DNA of 64,000 bases from an uncultured Flavobacteriaceae bacterium (lineage in GTDB: Bacteria; Bacteroidota; Bacteroidia; Flavobacteriales; Flavobacteriaceae). The position numbers were made by a program, and so were the translations under genes. The stretch covers positions 186,001-250,000 of the forward strand of contig CANMRV010000004.1 in the NCBI GenBank assembly GCA_947500435.1. The letters are read 5' to 3'. Positions 1 to 8,648 of this stretch are shown one piece after another. Below the pieces are notes generated by a model. It was not told the DNA's origin. It saw only the letters and a program-made list of their open reading frames with translations, and made no database searches. Each line of letters opens with the position of its first letter. Positions within the stretch are counted from its first letter, which is position 1.

Positions 1-1
1 C

Positions 2-1531
2 TCAAAGAATGTGGGTATTGGTCCGGTTGCAATGGATTCGCTTTTAGTGGCTGCTGGTTTAGGTGCTTTGGCAATTACAGGAATTGAAAATTATATCGCT
101 ATGGCCATATTTTTGGCTTTCATGGTCGGTGCTATTCAGTTGGTTTTGGGTATAAGTCGAATGGGATTCTTGGTTAATTTTCTGTCCAAACCCGTAATTA
201 GTGGATTCACTTCGGCAGCGGCCTTGATTATCATCTTCAGTCAATTGAAACATTTGTTGGGTGCTCCAATAGAGAGAAGTAGCAAGTTTCACGAGTTAAT
301 TCTAAACGCCTCTGAAAGAGTAGCTGAAACCAATCTTGTGGATTTTGCCATCGGCCTTGCCGGAATTTTGATTATTATCGGATTGAAAAAATGGAGTAAA
401 AAAATCCCTTCTATATTGTTGGTTGTCATATTGGGAATTCTTGCGGTTTACTTTCTAAATCTCGAAGACTATGGCGTTAAAATTGTGGGAGCAATCCCTA
501 CGGGACTGCCTAGTTTTCAAGTCCCTAACATCAGCTTGGATAATGCCTTGAGCATTTGGCCTATAGCATTGACTTTAGCCTTGGTGGGTTATTTAGAAAC
601 CATATCCATAGGAAAAGCATTAGAAGAAAAGGAAGGGGTAGAAACTATTGATGCCAACCAAGAATTGGTCGCATTGGGAACATCGAATATTGTAGGTTCA
701 TTTTTCCAATCGTATGGGGCAACGGCAAGTTTTTCGCGTTCAGCGATCAATTATGAATCGGGCGTGAAAACGAATTTGGCAGCTATTTTTGCGGTCTTGT
801 TGGTCGTACTGACCTTGTTATTTCTAACGCCCTTATTCTATTATTTACCAAATGCGGTTTTGGCCAGTATCATTATGGTATCCGTTTTTAGTCTCATTGA
901 TTTAGAATACGCACGTAACCTCTGGGGGAACCGTAAGGACGAATTTGTTGTGCTCTTGGCAACCTTTTTGGTTACCCTATTTATAGGCATTCCACAAGGG
1001 ATATTGCTCGGGGTTTTATTCTCATTATTACTGATGGTCTATCGTACTTCGAATCCACATTTTGCTGTATTGAGTAACATTGCTGGTTCTGATTATTATA
1101 AGAATATAAAACGCTTTGGAGATGAAGTAGTAATGCGTGATGATTTGCTTATCGTTCGTTTTGATGCACAGCTTTATTTTGGAAATGCCGGCTTTTTTAA
1201 AAGACAGTTGTTCAAGGAAATTGATAGTAAAGGAAGTACTTTAAAGGGAGTAATTTTGAATGCGGAGGCGATTAATTATATCGACAGTTCCGCCGCCCAA
1301 ATGCTCATAAAGGTAATCAAGGAAATACATCATAAAAATTTGCATTTTTCAGTTGCTGGGGCCATTGGTCCAACACGGGATATTATTTTTAGTACTGGAA
1401 TCATCAAAGAATTGGGAAAAGAACACCTATTTGTAAAAACCAAGGATGCTGTGGCCCATTTTGATGACCCAGGTTGTCTATCTGATTTACAGGGAAAAGT
1501 GGCCTATCAAAATCGAACAAATGGTAACTAA
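2..1531 (+). CDS. SulP-family anion transporter with STAS domain (5' partial)
   Basis: Inner-membrane SulP/SLC26 transporter, probably for sulfate or another small anion. The frame is open to the left edge, so the first roughly 60-80 residues are missing. What is present is a long run of hydrophobic helices (about residues 10-345 of the visible part), the conserved segment rich in Ser/Thr and aromatics around residues 232-253 (QSYGATASFSRS), and a C-terminal STAS domain (about 380-490) with the INYIDSSAAQML phosphorylation-loop type motif. The gene lies just upstream of a persulfide dioxygenase-like gene, which would fit sulfur metabolism, although a hairpin separates the two. The exact anion (sulfate, bicarbonate or other) cannot be told from sequence. 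Confidence 0.9.
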   Translation, partial: SKNVGIGPVAMDSLLVAAGLGALAITGIENYIAMAIFLAFMVGAIQLVLGISRMGFLVNFLSKPVISGFTSAAALIIIFSQLKHLLGAPIERSSKFHELILNASERVAETNLVDFAIGLAGILIIIGLKKWSKKIPSILLVVILGILAVYFLNLEDYGVKIVGAIPTGLPSFQVPNISLDNALSIWPIALTLALVGYLETISIGKALEEKEGVETIDANQELVALGTSNIVGSFFQSYGATASFSRSAINYESGVKTNLAAIFAVLLVVLTLLFLTPLFYYLPNAVLASIIMVSVFSLIDLEYARNLWGNRKDEFVVLLATFLVTLFIGIPQGILLGVLFSLLLMVYRTSNPHFAVLSNIAGSDYYKNIKRFGDEVVMRDDLLIVRFDAQLYFGNAGFFKRQLFKEIDSKGSTLKGVILNAEAINYIDSSAAQMLIKVIKEIHHKNLHFSVAGAIGPTRDIIFSTGIIKELGKEHLFVKTKDAVAHFDDPGCLSDLQGKVAYQNRTNGN

Positions 1532-1574
1532 GGTTACGTATGATGAATGTGATAAGTCTTATTTTTGCAATAGT

Positions 1575-1607
1575 CGAATACCTTAGGGCAAGCCTGTAAG
1601 GTATTCG
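1575..1607 (+). terminator. 11-bp hairpin between SulP and MBL-rhodanese genes
   Basis: CGAATACCTTA (1575-1585) is perfectly complementary to TAAGGTATTCG (1597-1607) across an 11-nt loop. There is no T-run after it on the plus strand, so it is either a weak terminator or an RNA processing/attenuation hairpin between the two sulfur-related genes. Confidence 0.45.
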
Positions 1608-1653
1608 CAAAGAAGAAAATTATAATTTCGAGACAGGCCTCTGAGCATTAAAT

Positions 1654-1666
1654 CTCGATTATCGAG
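1654..1666. promoter_or_regulatory. 13-nt palindrome just upstream of the MBL-rhodanese start
   Basis: CTCGAT-T-ATCGAG is a perfect palindrome ending 13 nt before the ATG at 1680. It could be a repressor operator overlapping the leader; no regulator can be named. Confidence 0.35.
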
Positions 1667-1679
1667 TAAAGAATGAGTT

Positions 1680-3089
1680 ATGAATATAGAACAAATATAT
1701 ACTGGATGCCTTGCCCAAGGCGCATACTATATCGAAAGCAATGGAGAGGTAGCCATAATTGACCCTCTTAGGGAAGTGCAGCCTTATTTGGATCGCGCCA
1801 AGCGCGATAATGCCAAAATCAAATACATATTTGAAACCCATTTTCATGCGGATTTCGTTAGTGGTCACGTGACCCTTTCAAAGCAAAGTGGAGCACCGAT
1901 TGTTTATGGACCGAATGCGAATCCTTCTTTTGAAACCATTGTTGCCGAAGACGGACAAGAATTCAGAGTGGGTGATTTGACCATAAAGGTTTTACATACA
2001 CCTGGACACACGATGGAAAGTACTACCTATCTTTTAAAAGATGCGGACGGCAAAGACCATGCAATTTTCTCTGGAGATACTTTGTTCTTAGGTGATGTTG
2101 GTAGGCCAGATTTAGCTCAAAAAGCTGCTGATATGACTCAGGAAGATTTAGCAGGAATTCTTTATGAAAGTTTACGCACTAAGATTATGCCGTTGGCGGA
2201 TGATATTATTGTTTATCCCGCTCATGGGGCAGGTTCGGCTTGTGGAAAGAATATGATGAAAGAGACGGTTGATACCCTTGGGAATCAAAAGCAGATGAAT
2301 TATGCTTTGCGTGCCGATATGACGAAAGAAGAGTTTGTAAAAGAAGTAACTGACGGATTATTACCTCCCCCAAAATATTTTCCTTTGAATGTGAAAATGA
2401 ACAAGGAAGGGTATGAAGATATTGCCGATGTATTGGATAGAGGTACCACAGCCCTAGCGCCAAATGAATTTGAAGTTGCTGCAAATGAAACTGGTGCCTT
2501 GGTTTTGGATGTAAGACATCAAAATGAATTTGTTAAAGGACATGTTCCACGTTCTATTTTTATTGGTCTAAATGGAGATTTCGCACCCTGGGTTGGAGCT
2601 TTAATCGCCGATGTGAAACAACCTATTTTGTTGGTAACTCCGGAAGGAAAAGAAGAGGAAACCATTACACGTTTGTCAAGAGTAGGTTTTGACGGAACCA
2701 TAGGTTATCTCAAAGGAGGTTTCGAAGCTTGGATGAGTGCCGGAAAGGAATTTGACACTATTACTTCATTATCAGCTGAAGAAGTAACACCAAAAATCAA
2801 TGCAAAAGAAGTTCCAGTTTTTGATGTTCGAAAAGAGGGTGAGTATCAATCTGAGTACGTGGTAAATGCAAATCATACCCCTTTAAGTCTGTTGAACGAG
2901 CACCTTGCAGAATTCCCAAAGGATAAAACCTTTTATGTGCATTGTGCTGGAGGATATAGGTCGGTTATAGCAGCTTCAATTTTAAAGAGCAGGGGCTATC
3001 ATAACTTAATTGATATCGCTGGTGGTTTCGGTGCATTGAAGAAGGCTGGTGCTGAAGTGACCGACTGGGTTTGTCCCTCAACTTTGTAA
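1680..3089 (+). CDS. Persulfide dioxygenase-like MBL-fold protein with two rhodanese domains
   Basis: Cytoplasmic enzyme of the ETHE1/BLH-type persulfide dioxygenase group, expected to oxidise glutathione persulfide or related sulfane sulfur. The N-terminal metallo-beta-lactamase fold (about 1-240) has H54-x-H56-x-D58, H110 and D133 as metal-site candidates. The residue after D58 is Phe59 where the classical motif has His, a change compatible with the mononuclear iron site of this family. Two rhodanese domains follow: the first (about 270-355) has no Cys in its active loop (TPEGKE), so it should be inactive; the second (about 365-465) keeps a CAGGYRS loop and should carry persulfide. The length (469 residues) is normal for the bacterial MBL-rhodanese fusions. 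The ATG at 1680 is the first good start. A terminator hairpin follows. Confidence 0.88.
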   Translation: MNIEQIYTGCLAQGAYYIESNGEVAIIDPLREVQPYLDRAKRDNAKIKYIFETHFHADFVSGHVTLSKQSGAPIVYGPNANPSFETIVAEDGQEFRVGDLTIKVLHTPGHTMESTTYLLKDADGKDHAIFSGDTLFLGDVGRPDLAQKAADMTQEDLAGILYESLRTKIMPLADDIIVYPAHGAGSACGKNMMKETVDTLGNQKQMNYALRADMTKEEFVKEVTDGLLPPPKYFPLNVKMNKEGYEDIADVLDRGTTALAPNEFEVAANETGALVLDVRHQNEFVKGHVPRSIFIGLNGDFAPWVGALIADVKQPILLVTPEGKEEETITRLSRVGFDGTIGYLKGGFEAWMSAGKEFDTITSLSAEEVTPKINAKEVPVFDVRKEGEYQSEYVVNANHTPLSLLNEHLAEFPKDKTFYVHCAGGYRSVIAASILKSRGYHNLIDIAGGFGALKKAGAEVTDWVCPSTL

Positions 3090-3111
3090 AGGTCATCTAA
3101 AGAGATAATTC

Positions 3112-3148
3112 AAAAGGCTTCCCTTGGTAATCAACGGAAGCTTTTTTT
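3112..3148 (+). terminator. Rho-independent terminator after the MBL-rhodanese gene
   Basis: A-rich left flank, GGCTTCC stem pairing with GGAAGC(T), then seven T residues, starting 22 nt after the stop codon at 3089. Confidence 0.7.
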
Positions 3149-3234
3149 ATTAGTACAGAGAAGTATACTTGATATAAGTCATGTTTTCCAAGAACTAAAC
3201 ATCTTAATTTAGTGGCATAAAATCTATTTGAATT

Positions 3235-3363
3235 ATGAGTAATAGTATCCTTCCATTAGTAGATTGGAGCAATGGTATCATCATGATAGGCATCTTTGCC
3301 GCGGTAGTCGCCTTGTTAATAATTGTCTTATTAAGCCTCATAAATAGCGGCAAGAAGACTTGA
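3235..3363 (+). CDS. Small single-pass membrane protein, 42 aa
   Basis: ATG at 3235 to TGA at 3361-3363. The product has a short polar N-terminus (MSNSILPLVDWSNG), one hydrophobic helix of about 25 residues (IIMIGIFAAVVALLIIVLL) and a basic tail ending SGKKT. The clean helix with a positively charged C-terminus and a well-separated position behind a terminator suggest a real small membrane protein. No family is recognised and its function is unknown. Codon use resembles the neighbouring genes. Confidence 0.5.
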   Translation: MSNSILPLVDWSNGIIMIGIFAAVVALLIIVLLSLINSGKKT

Positions 3364-3533
3364 ATCTATGCTACTATGACCTATACAAGTACTTATATAG
3401 GACTTGTTCTTTATATTTATTGCAGTTTTTAACCTGTATTTGCGAGAAATTCGCAGATGTTAAAAAAAACTTAATTTTTACTAGTTTTCCACTCCCTAAA
3501 ACCGTATATTTAATAAGAATTACTTTACGCTGA

Positions 3534-3716
3534 ATGATTAAAAATTTTATTAAGCGCATAGGACCGATGAATTGTCTGATGTTATTGATAGTCCTCTCGA
3601 TTATCGTGTTTTCAGAATATTTGTTCCTAAGCGGAAAAAAGTTGGATGCAATCTTTGTTGCATTTTGGGCCCCCACCATACTAGGTTTCATGAACTACCT
3701 AAAGTATAAGAAGTAA
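3534..3716 (+). CDS. Small membrane protein, 60 aa
   Basis: Starts MIKNFIKRIGPMNCL and has two short hydrophobic stretches (about residues 12-33 and 38-54) with basic residues at both ends (MIKNFIKRI and YLKYKK), as expected of a two-helix inner-membrane protein. Its stop overlaps the start of the next tiny gene (TAATG at 3714-3718), a sign of translational coupling and an argument that both are real. Unknown function. An antisense frame of 105 aa also spans this stretch but lacks recognisable features. Confidence 0.5.
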   Translation: MIKNFIKRIGPMNCLMLLIVLSIIVFSEYLFLSGKKLDAIFVAFWAPTILGFMNYLKYKK

Positions 3717-3811
3717 TGGATTTGATTTTGACGTATTCCATTTTTGTCGGTGCCATGTTTACTATCTGGCTTGTATTTATTATACGCATGTATAAAAAAC
3801 TAAATGACTAG
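3716..3811 (+). CDS. Very small membrane protein, 31 aa, coupled to the 60-aa gene
   Basis: ATG at 3716 shares its A with the preceding TAA stop. The product MDLILTYSIFVGAMFTIWLV... is one transmembrane helix with a basic end (RMYKKLND). Such mini-subunits often accompany transporters or oxidases, but no partner is visible here. It ends five bases before the convergent nuclease gene, and the two stop codons lie inside the palindrome CTAGTTGAACTAG (3808-3820). Confidence 0.45.
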   Translation: MDLILTYSIFVGAMFTIWLVFIIRMYKKLND

Positions 3812-3816
3812 TTGAA

Positions 3817-5199
3817 CTAGAGAATAGGAGCTGTTATAAAGAATTTTTCTTTCTCCGGATTTTTTAAAAGATACGATTGTACAATACGCTGAGTTTCAAG
3901 CGTATTTTTTTTGCGAATTAAAAAAGTATCAAGGTCTTCATACGAGTGTATGGTTTCTTCTTTTTGCACGAATCCGTAACCTGCATACCTTCCATTTTCT
4001 ATCCATATAAAGGCTTGTTCTTCTATAGATCGACCTTTTTCCTGAACTACAAAATTTTGGTGTTGCCCTTTTAGTTCTTCAATGGCATTTGCAACCTTAG
4101 CGTTGTAGCTGCCAACTTCTTCCTTTCCCCTGCAAATACCTCCACAGGTCGTAATATCGTAATGTGAGCAATGTTCAACACCCTCTTGAAGATGGCAGTA
4201 TTTTGGACAAAGCCCGAAGCTTTTACAGATTTCTTGAATTGCTGTTCGACAATCAGTAGTGCTATAAAAAGTGGTTATTGGGTTTGGTGCCGCCTTCAAC
4301 TTATTATGCGCCAAATGCATAATTCCATTTCTATCTTCATAGGAGAAAATGGCATATTGTTGAATGGTTCGTTTCTGGGCCCTATTGAAAGATGGGTAGT
4401 GATGTTTGATGGCATCAGATTCCATGAGTAAGGCAACAAGTTCACTTCCGGAAAGCTCAAAATCAATATCGGCCGTTTCCTGGCACATTTGTATTTCCTT
4501 AGTGGATTTATCATAGAAATGACTCAACACCCGCTTTTTGATATTGATAGCTTTCCCCACATAGATTATAGCACCTTTTGCATTCTTAAAATAGTAGATG
4601 CCAGGTGCTTGAGGAAGTTTTTCATATACATCCCTAGATAAAGCCGGAGGCAGTGTGGCTTCTTGTGAGCGGCCATTCAAGAAGGTCTTGAAGACCGATT
4701 CTGCTCCATCTTCCCTCAGGAGTTTTTGAAACAATAGCGTAGTGGCATGTGCATCGCCCCTAGCACGATGCCTGTCGGTTAGAGGAATGCCTAAAGCAGA
4801 ACAAAGCTTTCCTAAGCTATAGGAGTTGTAACCTGGAATTAATTTACGAGATAATCGAACTGTACAAAGCTTCTTTCGAACAAATTCCTTACCTATATTC
4901 TTGAATTCGTTCTTGATGACATTGTAGTCAAAGTTAACGCTGTGAGCCACGAAGATAGTGTCTTTGGTAATCTCTAGAATTTGGTCAGCAATTTCATCTA
5001 TGGTAGGCGCATCACGAACCATTTGATTATCGATGCCAGTCAAACCCGCTATAAAATAGGGAATCTCGCATTCAGGGTTTACCAAAGAAGTGTATTCCTC
5101 AACAATTTCATAACCATCATATTTGAAAATGGCTATTTCGGTTATCTTGTTTCCTTTAATACCGTTTCCGGTTGTTTCTATATCAACAATGGTATACAA
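3817..5199 (-). CDS. DEDDh exonuclease (DnaQ-like) fused to GIY-YIG nuclease domain
   Basis: DNA-processing protein joining a proofreading-type 3'-5' exonuclease to a UvrC/Cho-like endonuclease module. Residues 1-170 carry Exo I (D6-x-E8 in VDIETTG), Exo II (AHSVNFDYN) and Exo III (HRARGDAHAT), the DEDDh set. A GIY-YIG domain follows at about 194-275 (PGIYYF, IYVGKA, KRVLSH). The C-terminal part (about 300-460) contains several Cys residues (CKSFGLCPKYC, CSHYDITTCGGIC) and matches the region that follows GIY-YIG in this Bacteroidota family. The 460-residue length is typical for 'exonuclease domain-containing' proteins annotated as polymerase III epsilon-like. The likely role is DNA repair; a true replicative role is unlikely. 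It stands alone and faces the small membrane genes. Confidence 0.88.
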   Translation of the reverse strand: MYTIVDIETTGNGIKGNKITEIAIFKYDGYEIVEEYTSLVNPECEIPYFIAGLTGIDNQMVRDAPTIDEIADQILEITKDTIFVAHSVNFDYNVIKNEFKNIGKEFVRKKLCTVRLSRKLIPGYNSYSLGKLCSALGIPLTDRHRARGDAHATTLLFQKLLREDGAESVFKTFLNGRSQEATLPPALSRDVYEKLPQAPGIYYFKNAKGAIIYVGKAINIKKRVLSHFYDKSTKEIQMCQETADIDFELSGSELVALLMESDAIKHHYPSFNRAQKRTIQQYAIFSYEDRNGIMHLAHNKLKAAPNPITTFYSTTDCRTAIQEICKSFGLCPKYCHLQEGVEHCSHYDITTCGGICRGKEEVGSYNAKVANAIEELKGQHQNFVVQEKGRSIEEQAFIWIENGRYAGYGFVQKEETIHSYEDLDTFLIRKKNTLETQRIVQSYLLKNPEKEKFFITAPIL

Positions 5200-5415
5200 T
5201 AGTGCGGATTAATTGCTCTGGGGGATAAAGATAGTTTCTTTTTAGAAATTTGTAAAAATGAGCTAAACTATAGTTAAGACATGGTATTTCAATTTTTTGA
5301 TTTTGAATTTGAAAAAGCCTAGATGATTTGTATTTTTTAGGAGAATCAAACAACAATTTTGTAACCTTGTAGGCTATTACGATAATAAATCTTTGCAGTT
5401 GAAAACACTATTTTA

Positions 5416-6960
5416 ATGAAGTATTCTAGTTTCCTTTGGGCCGTGCTTGCACTTCTGTTGCTTTGGAACTGTAGAAAAGAGGACCCAGTACCTGTGGAAC
5501 CTGAGATTGAGACCGGAGCAAATGACGAGGTAATCTATACCTACAGGGCAGATGATACTGATTTTCCAAATCCTGATCGTGGATTTTATCGTTATACAAG
5601 CACTAGAGCCAGCAATTATGACCAATTGAATGAGACGATATTGGATTCTTATAAGGGACCTTTGACTTCGTTCGGTGCTAATTACAGCACTGTATCAACT
5701 TTGATTTTTAGATATTTCATCTTAGATGATTTTGTCGATAGTCCGATTTCTCAAGATTTTCTGACCAAAATGCAGGAAGATTTCAACAAAGTTAGAAGGA
5801 CTGGAATGAAGATAATACCGAGGTTTGTCTATACTATCGATTCGCAAAGTGGAGACTGTCTCGAAGGAAACATTTGTCCTCCATACGGTGATGCTCCAAA
5901 AAATATTGTCCTCCAGCATATTCAACAACTAGGACCTTATCTCTCTGATAATGCTGACGTGATTACATGCTTGCAAATGGGGTTTATCGGAATCTGGGGT
6001 GAAAACTTCTATACCGACCACTTTGGCGGATTTGATGAAAACGGGCGTGATATTGCACTGACGGATGCGAATTGGGAAGATCGTACAGAAGTTCTTGCCG
6101 CATTATTGAATGAGCTGCCAGATGATATGATGGTGCAGGTGCGTTACCCACAGTTAAAGCAGCGCTACCTTAATGGTGTTAATGCGCCAACATCCATACC
6201 CTCAATATCTGAAGAAATTGCCTTCGGGCCTTCCGAGGCAGCTCGAATTGCTTTTCACAATGACTGCCTCCTAGCCAGCGAAAGTGATAATGGAACCTAT
6301 GTGGATTTTGGGAACTCATCTTCCCCTGAAAAAAGTGATATTGAAGTTTTACGAAATTATCAAAGTCAAGAAGGAAAGTTTGTCATCATTGGAGGCGAAA
6401 CTTGTGATGATGTTTACAGTCCGCAGAATGATTGCTCCCCGTTGGGAATTGCAGACCAAGAATTACGAGAACACCATTATACTTTTCTCAATGCAGATTT
6501 TAACCATGAGGTAAATAATGATTGGCAAGATGGTGGTTGTATGGACGAAATAAAGAAAAACCTGGGGTATCGTTTTACCGTGAAAAAGGGAACTTATCCT
6601 TCTGAGGTAGCTAAAGGAAATATATTGAACGTGGCCATTGATATTGAGAATTCGGGTTATGCTACACCGGTTCGCTCTCGAGATGTTAAACTCATATTGA
6701 AAAATTCTTCGGATGGGAGAATCTTTAGTTTCCCTTTTTTTACGGACATCCGGCGCTGGTATGAGTCCGCTAGACTAATAGGCGCGTTTGCCATTCCTTC
6801 CGATGTACCAACCGGGAATTATGAACTCTATTTGCACTTGGCAGATTCATACGAAAGGATTGCTTCCGTGCCAGAATATAGTATTCGATTAGCCAATGAA
6901 GATGTTTGGGAAGAATCTACAGGCTACAATAAACTGGGGCATACCATCGAAGTGAAGTAG
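5416..6960 (+). CDS. DUF4874/DUF4832 domain lipoprotein
   Basis: Lipoprotein with signal peptide and lipobox ending at Cys19 (LLWN-C). After a short linker the sequence starts NPDRGFYRYTS and runs through a probable TIM-barrel-like region (about 45-270) with repeated aromatic/Asp motifs (GFIGIWGENFYTDHFGG), characteristic of DUF4874 followed by DUF4832. The C-terminal 110 residues look like a beta-sandwich. These proteins are seen in polysaccharide-utilisation clusters and are suspected glycoside hydrolases, but the reaction is not established. It is first in a four-gene run with two sulfatases and a fucosidase (gaps of 79 and 16 nt, then an overlap), which supports a role in sulfated glycan breakdown at the cell surface or periplasm. 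Confidence 0.75.
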   Translation: MKYSSFLWAVLALLLLWNCRKEDPVPVEPEIETGANDEVIYTYRADDTDFPNPDRGFYRYTSTRASNYDQLNETILDSYKGPLTSFGANYSTVSTLIFRYFILDDFVDSPISQDFLTKMQEDFNKVRRTGMKIIPRFVYTIDSQSGDCLEGNICPPYGDAPKNIVLQHIQQLGPYLSDNADVITCLQMGFIGIWGENFYTDHFGGFDENGRDIALTDANWEDRTEVLAALLNELPDDMMVQVRYPQLKQRYLNGVNAPTSIPSISEEIAFGPSEAARIAFHNDCLLASESDNGTYVDFGNSSSPEKSDIEVLRNYQSQEGKFVIIGGETCDDVYSPQNDCSPLGIADQELREHHYTFLNADFNHEVNNDWQDGGCMDEIKKNLGYRFTVKKGTYPSEVAKGNILNVAIDIENSGYATPVRSRDVKLILKNSSDGRIFSFPFFTDIRRWYESARLIGAFAIPSDVPTGNYELYLHLADSYERIASVPEYSIRLANEDVWEESTGYNKLGHTIEVK

Positions 6961-7039
6961 CCATCTATTTTCACAGGGATCAAATCAAATACTACTTCAA
7001 ATTGTTTATTTTTAAGGATATTCAACAATTCCTGATTCC

Positions 7040-8632
7040 ATGCAAACAAAAGTGTTTCATATTGCCTGTGTCGCCATATCTACGTTATTTTTTATTTCCT
7101 GTGGGGATAATAAGAAGGTGGAAGTTAGTGAACAAAAGCAACCAAATATCATCTATATTTTAGCTGATGATTTAGGCTATGGTGATATCAGTTCTTTTAA
7201 TCCTGTAGGAAAAATTAAAACACCCAATATTGATAAAATTGCTCAAGAGGGAATGAAATTTACAGATGCTCATAGTCCCTCTGCGGTTTGTAGCCCAACT
7301 AGGTATGGCATTCTTACAGGAAGGTATAGCTGGCGTAGTGAATTGAAAAATGGTGTCTTGACGGGAAAGTCGAAGGCCTTGATTCCAAAAAGTAGGGCTA
7401 CTGTTGCGTCTCTTTTAAAAGGTGCTGGTTACCAAACGGCCTTTATTGGCAAATGGCATTTAGGATGGGAATGGGCTCAAAAAGACACTGCCAATTTTGG
7501 CGCTGAAGGCTGGAACCCTGAAGATTTTGACAACCTTGATTTTACCAAACCGGTTACCAATACCCCAAACGATTTGGGCTTCGATTATGCCTACGGCCAT
7601 TCAGGTTCTTTAGATATGGCCCCGTATGTTTATGTCGAGAACGGTAAGAGTACTGCTGAAGTTGACCATGTTACGGAAGATACAGGGGAATATACCTGGT
7701 GGCGAAAAGGACCCACTGCTGCTGATTTTGTGCATGATGATGTAACACCCAATTTTTTCAGAAAGTCTATGGATTATCTCAAAGAGAAATCAAAAGAAGA
7801 AGCTCCTTTCTTTTTATATCTTGCTTTGCCATCACCACATACCCCAATTCTACCAACCGAAGAATGGCTTGGAAAGAGCGGGTTAAATCCTTATGCTGAT
7901 TTTATGCTAATGATTGATGATTATGTGGGTCAGTTAAGTAAAACTCTTGAAGAGCAAGGTTTAGCGGAAAATACACTGCTGATTTTTACCAGTGATAATG
8001 GCTGTTCTCCAGAAGCCAATTTTGAACTATTAGGAGGGAGGGGACATGATCCTAGTGGTATTTTCCGAGGACATAAAGCCGATATTTATGAAGGTGGTCA
8101 TCGTGTTCCTTTTATTGTGAAATGGCCCGGAAAAATTGCACCTAATTCAGTTTCGAACCAAACGATTTGCCATACTGATTTGATGGCTACCTGCGCAGAT
8201 ATCGTTGGAATAGACCTCAAGGAATCGGAAGGAGAGGATAGTTTTTCTCTACGTCCTATCTTCGAGAATACTGATGATATGGTCTTTGAGCGCGAAGCAA
8301 CCGTGCATCATTCCATAAATGGAAGTTTTTCTATTCGGAAAGAAAACTATAAGTTGATTCTTTGTCCAGACTCGGGTGGATGGAGTTATCCCAGGCCGGG
8401 GACGGATGACATATCGGCATTACCTAAATTTCAGTTGTATGATTTAAAAGCGGATCCATCCGAAGAAAATAATCTATTTGAAAAGCATCCGGATAAAGTA
8501 AATGAATTGACTGCTCTTATGAGGTCTTATATTGAGAACGGCCGAAGCACTCCCGGAGTCAAACAAACAAATTCACCATTGCATTTGAATGGAAAGGAAT
8601 GGCATCAGATAGAACCCATTTTATCCCATTAA
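7040..8632 (+). CDS. Type I sulfatase (formylglycine type), lipoprotein
   Basis: Hydrolyses sulfate esters, here probably on a polysaccharide. The N-terminus is a lipoprotein signal with Cys21 (FFIS-C). The sulfatase signature C84-S-P-T-R is present within a conserved segment (SAVCSPTRYGILTGRYS), and Cys84 would be converted to formylglycine. Metal ligands D43/D44 (ILADDLGYGD) and the SDNG motif in the second half are intact. The 530-residue length fits the S1 family. It is second in the glycan operon and 16 nt upstream of another sulfatase. No anaerobic sulfatase-maturase gene is seen in this window, so maturation must be encoded elsewhere. Substrate position specificity cannot be read from sequence. 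Confidence 0.92.
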   Translation: MQTKVFHIACVAISTLFFISCGDNKKVEVSEQKQPNIIYILADDLGYGDISSFNPVGKIKTPNIDKIAQEGMKFTDAHSPSAVCSPTRYGILTGRYSWRSELKNGVLTGKSKALIPKSRATVASLLKGAGYQTAFIGKWHLGWEWAQKDTANFGAEGWNPEDFDNLDFTKPVTNTPNDLGFDYAYGHSGSLDMAPYVYVENGKSTAEVDHVTEDTGEYTWWRKGPTAADFVHDDVTPNFFRKSMDYLKEKSKEEAPFFLYLALPSPHTPILPTEEWLGKSGLNPYADFMLMIDDYVGQLSKTLEEQGLAENTLLIFTSDNGCSPEANFELLGGRGHDPSGIFRGHKADIYEGGHRVPFIVKWPGKIAPNSVSNQTICHTDLMATCADIVGIDLKESEGEDSFSLRPIFENTDDMVFEREATVHHSINGSFSIRKENYKLILCPDSGGWSYPRPGTDDISALPKFQLYDLKADPSEENNLFEKHPDKVNELTALMRSYIENGRSTPGVKQTNSPLHLNGKEWHQIEPILSH

Positions 8633-8648
8633 AAAGTTTAGAAAGAAA

